Positions 61,672 through 64,000 of a stretch of DNA of 64,000 nucleotides are shown in pieces (the stretch's first letter is position 1; every line of letters starts with the position of its first letter). Location: positions 153,973-217,972 of the forward strand of contig CAZSAK010000001.1 in assembly GCA_964605155.1 (NCBI GenBank). The letters are read 5' to 3'. Source of the DNA: CAZSAK01 sp964605155. Lineage in GTDB: Bacteria; Pseudomonadota; Gammaproteobacteria; SZUA-140. A program made the position numbers and the translations under genes. The notes under the pieces were generated by a model. That model made no database searches and was not told the DNA's origin. It saw only the letters and a list, made by a program, of their open reading frames with translations.

Positions 61672-61933
61672 TTTCCTTTCCCTGGCTGGCGCTCATCGCT
61701 TTTGTAATCATGCCTGATTGAGCTTTGATGTTTCACAGCAGTCCCTTCTGAATTTTGCGTACCATAGCCTGACAATTACTTCACGTCAATAAAGCTATGT
61801 TAATATGCAATTTTATGAATAACACGGGCAACAAAATGTGACCTGGTTCTCACTTGTCATGCACGATCATGGTATGGAGCACTGGGAATATATCGGGTTT
61901 TTCGGACATTTCTGAAGGCAATCTGGAGGGTTC

Positions 61934-63136
61934 ATGACATCAACCACTGAGGCACTGGAACTCATCAAACGCGGTGCCCAGGAGATACTGCAGATTGAGG
62001 AGCTCAAGGACCGTCTTCAGCAAGCCAGGCCGTTACGGATCAAGGCGGGGTTTGATCCCACCGCCCCCGATCTTCATCTCGGTCATACGGTGCTATTGAA
62101 CAAGTTACGCCAGTTCCAGGACCTGGGACATGAGATCATATTTCTGATCGGAGATTTTACCGGCATGATCGGCGACCCGACGGGCAAGAATGTGACACGC
62201 CAGCCCATGACCCGTGACGAGGTGATCGACAACGCCCGCACCTATGAACAGCAGATCTACAAGATTCTGGAACCTGAAAAAACACTGGTCGTGTTCAATT
62301 CGAGCTGGATGAACGCGATGAACGCCGCGGCATTGATCGAGCTTGCGGCGCAACATACCGTTGCCCGCATGCTGGAACGCGATGATTTTCACAAGCGCTA
62401 CAGTACCGGCCAGCCCATCGCCATCCATGAATTTCTCTATCCCCTGATCCAGGGTTATGACTCGGTACAACTGAAGGCCGATGTGGAGCTGGGCGGCACC
62501 GACCAGAAATTCAATCTGCTGGTCGGCCGTGAACTGCAAAAGCACTACGGTCAGCCACCCCAGGTCGTACTGACAATGCCGATCCTTGAAGGGCTCGATG
62601 GTGTACAGAAGATGTCGAAATCGCTCAAAAACTACATCGGGATTGCCGAGTCACCGGATGAAATCTTCGGCAAGCTGATGTCGATCTCTGATGACCTGAT
62701 GTGGCGTTATTTTGAGCTGCTCAGCTTCGAACCTATGAGCAAAATCAATGCCTATAAAAAGAGCGTTGCTGAGGGAGCCAACCCTCGAGATATCAAATAC
62801 GAACTTGCCAGGGAGATTGTGTCACGGTTTCATGGTGGGCAAAAAGCAGGAAACGAGGCTATGAGAAATTTCATTTCACTTAATCGAGATAAACAGATAC
62901 CCGATAATATACCAATTATAGAACTCACGTCGGATGGTGGCTCAGTTTTAGCTTCAACTGTTATTAAGGAAGCAGGGCTGTCATCAAGTACGTCAGGGGC
63001 AAGAAGAGATATAAGAGGAGGAGGGGTCAAGATAAACGGCGAGCGTATCGAAGACGAGAAGTATATGCTACCTGCAGGTCAGACCTATACCATACAAAAG
63101 GGCAAGCGCCACTTTGCCAAAGTCAGTATTAAGTAA
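61934..63136 (+). CDS. tyrS: Tyrosyl-tRNA synthetase
   Basis: 400 residues: class I HIGH variant HLGH (in DLHLGHTVLL), KMSKS in VQKMSKSLKNY, and a C-terminal S4-type RNA-binding domain ending YTIQKGKRHFAKVSIK. Charges tRNA-Tyr. GGAGG precedes ATG 61934. Codon use changes abruptly near 62820-63030 (many AGA/AGG/ATA codons, AT-rich), then returns to the style of the rest of the gene, suggesting a recombined segment that covers the linker and start of the S4 domain. The protein remains intact in frame. Confidence 0.96.
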   Translation: MTSTTEALELIKRGAQEILQIEELKDRLQQARPLRIKAGFDPTAPDLHLGHTVLLNKLRQFQDLGHEIIFLIGDFTGMIGDPTGKNVTRQPMTRDEVIDNARTYEQQIYKILEPEKTLVVFNSSWMNAMNAAALIELAAQHTVARMLERDDFHKRYSTGQPIAIHEFLYPLIQGYDSVQLKADVELGGTDQKFNLLVGRELQKHYGQPPQVVLTMPILEGLDGVQKMSKSLKNYIGIAESPDEIFGKLMSISDDLMWRYFELLSFEPMSKINAYKKSVAEGANPRDIKYELAREIVSRFHGGQKAGNEAMRNFISLNRDKQIPDNIPIIELTSDGGSVLASTVIKEAGLSSSTSGARRDIRGGGVKINGERIEDEKYMLPAGQTYTIQKGKRHFAKVSIK

Positions 63137-63206
63137 CTGAGTATTTTCATCTTTATTGTTCAGATGTGCCTTATTTGTTGGAAATGATCACAGGGAGGGG
63201 GCAGAA

Positions 63207-63329
63207 TTGACTATACCCGGATCGAAAGACGAAGCGCTTGAATTTTCTGCAGGAAAATCCTTTATCATCCAAAAGGGTACACGGCGCTTGGCAAGAGTCG
63301 TCATTGAACAAAAGAGACAAAAGGGATAA
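63207..63329 (+). pseudogene. Duplicated tyrS 3' tail, possible 40-residue ORF
   Basis: The frame reads EFSAGKSFIIQKGTRRLARV, which parallels the last residues of TyrS 71 bases upstream (LPAGQTYTIQKGKRHFAKVS), then adds VIEQKRQKG before a stop. A strong AGGGAGGGG (63192-63200) precedes a TTG at 63207, so a 40-residue peptide could be made, but a remnant of a displaced tyrS end is the simplest explanation. Confidence 0.55.
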
Positions 63330-63431
63330 AGTATTAACAATGATGGATTCATTCATTAAGTCACCATCAGGCTGTCCAGACAAGCCGGGCAGCACTCCTT
63401 AAGTCATTCAAATAACAAAAAAATAAAAGGA

Positions 63432-63459
63432 TTGACGGGGCTTGCAAGTCTTGTATAAT
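63432..63459 (+). promoter_or_regulatory. rRNA operon promoter
   Basis: TTGACG (63432-63437), 16-base spacer, consensus TATAAT (63454-63459), about 185 bases before mature 16S. Near-consensus strength fits rRNA transcription. Confidence 0.85.
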
Positions 63460-63491
63460 CCTCCACCTGCCTTGAGGGACACCCTCAGGGA

Positions 63492-63503
63492 TGCTCTTTA
63501 ACA
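63492..63503 (+). promoter_or_regulatory. boxA antitermination site in rRNA leader
   Basis: TGCTCTTTAACA matches the conserved boxA of gammaproteobacterial rRNA leaders, the NusB/NusE binding site that protects rRNA transcription from Rho. It lies 33 bases after the -10 box. Confidence 0.85.
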
Positions 63504-63643
63504 ATTAATAGATATCAAGCAATCTGTGTGGGTGCTTACGTTGGTGGTTGAGATCACCAAAGTTATCGATGTCGATACTCTATATTTCGGGTATTGCATC
63601 GAGCATCAGTTTGGTTGTTACTTTAAACAACCTTGTCAGCATT

Positions 63644-64000
<357 letters not shown>

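Larger units (their letters stand above)
63137..63643. other. tyrS - rRNA intergenic region
   Basis: Contains a degenerate copy of the tyrS tail (63207-63329), the rRNA promoter (63432-63459), a boxA antitermination site (63492-63503) and the rRNA leader. Nothing else recognised. Confidence 0.7.

Overview
The window looks like chromosomal DNA of a gammaproteobacterium with a respiratory, electron-transfer-rich lifestyle. Two core blocks frame it. The left edge is the end of rpsI. The right end is argC - coiled-coil protein - bactofilin - erpA - TPR/sulfotransferase - anmK - M23 peptidase - tyrS - 16S rRNA, an order I know from pseudomonads and related gammaproteobacteria. I cannot name the genus. 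The 11-haem cytochrome and its neighbours recall the undecahaem cytochrome proposed for extracellular electron transfer in the biocathode bacterium Candidatus Tenderia electrophaga, but that is from memory and unchecked. About 54 kb of accessory genes lie between rpsI and argC.

Layout. 0.6-6.2 kb: DUF4266/DUF3570 pair, tRNA-Gln, two porins around a dihaem cytochrome c peroxidase. 6.4-21.8 kb: one long plus-strand gene run encoding a tetrahaem cytochrome, a parvulin, a large outer-membrane barrel, three trihaem c7-type cytochromes, a cupredoxin-helical protein, two NHL-propeller lipoproteins, an 11-haem cytochrome, a ResB/CcsA (System II) haem ligation pair, a TPR protein and a DsbA-like protein (24 CxxCH sites in total). 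This is the best candidate for an undescribed system: a porin-cytochrome conduit or extracellular cytochrome assembly with its own maturation machinery. 21.8-22.5 kb: two similar putative small RNAs in tandem. 22.5-29.0 kb: an AT-rich signalling module with a TonB receptor, periplasmic binding protein, hybrid kinase, HPt protein and LuxR-type regulator. 29.0-36.8 kb: a minus-strand MoxR-DUF58-Bat operon plus a DUF389 membrane protein.

36.9-44.7 kb holds a complete ccmABCDEFGHI (System I) operon followed by a TlpA-like lipoprotein. System I and System II cytochrome c maturation genes are therefore both present within 25 kb. 44.8-54.5 kb is a second redox block: a monohaem cytochrome, two paralogous Reg_prop propeller proteins, a GGDEF-EAL protein with a CxxCH site in its periplasmic sensor domain, an NHL lipoprotein with a 5-haem cytochrome, and a 3+3 haem cytochrome split by a frameshift at a run of nine A.

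How it fits together (inference): outer-membrane barrels and NHL/propeller scaffolds could carry multihaem cytochromes across or onto the outer membrane. Small periplasmic c7 cytochromes and the cupredoxin would shuttle electrons. Ccm, Ccs and the thioredoxin-fold proteins mature the haem proteins. The c-di-GMP enzyme and the phosphorelay would adjust surface behaviour or expression to redox and ligand state. At the right end tyrS has a mosaic 3' part and a duplicated tail just before the rRNA promoter.
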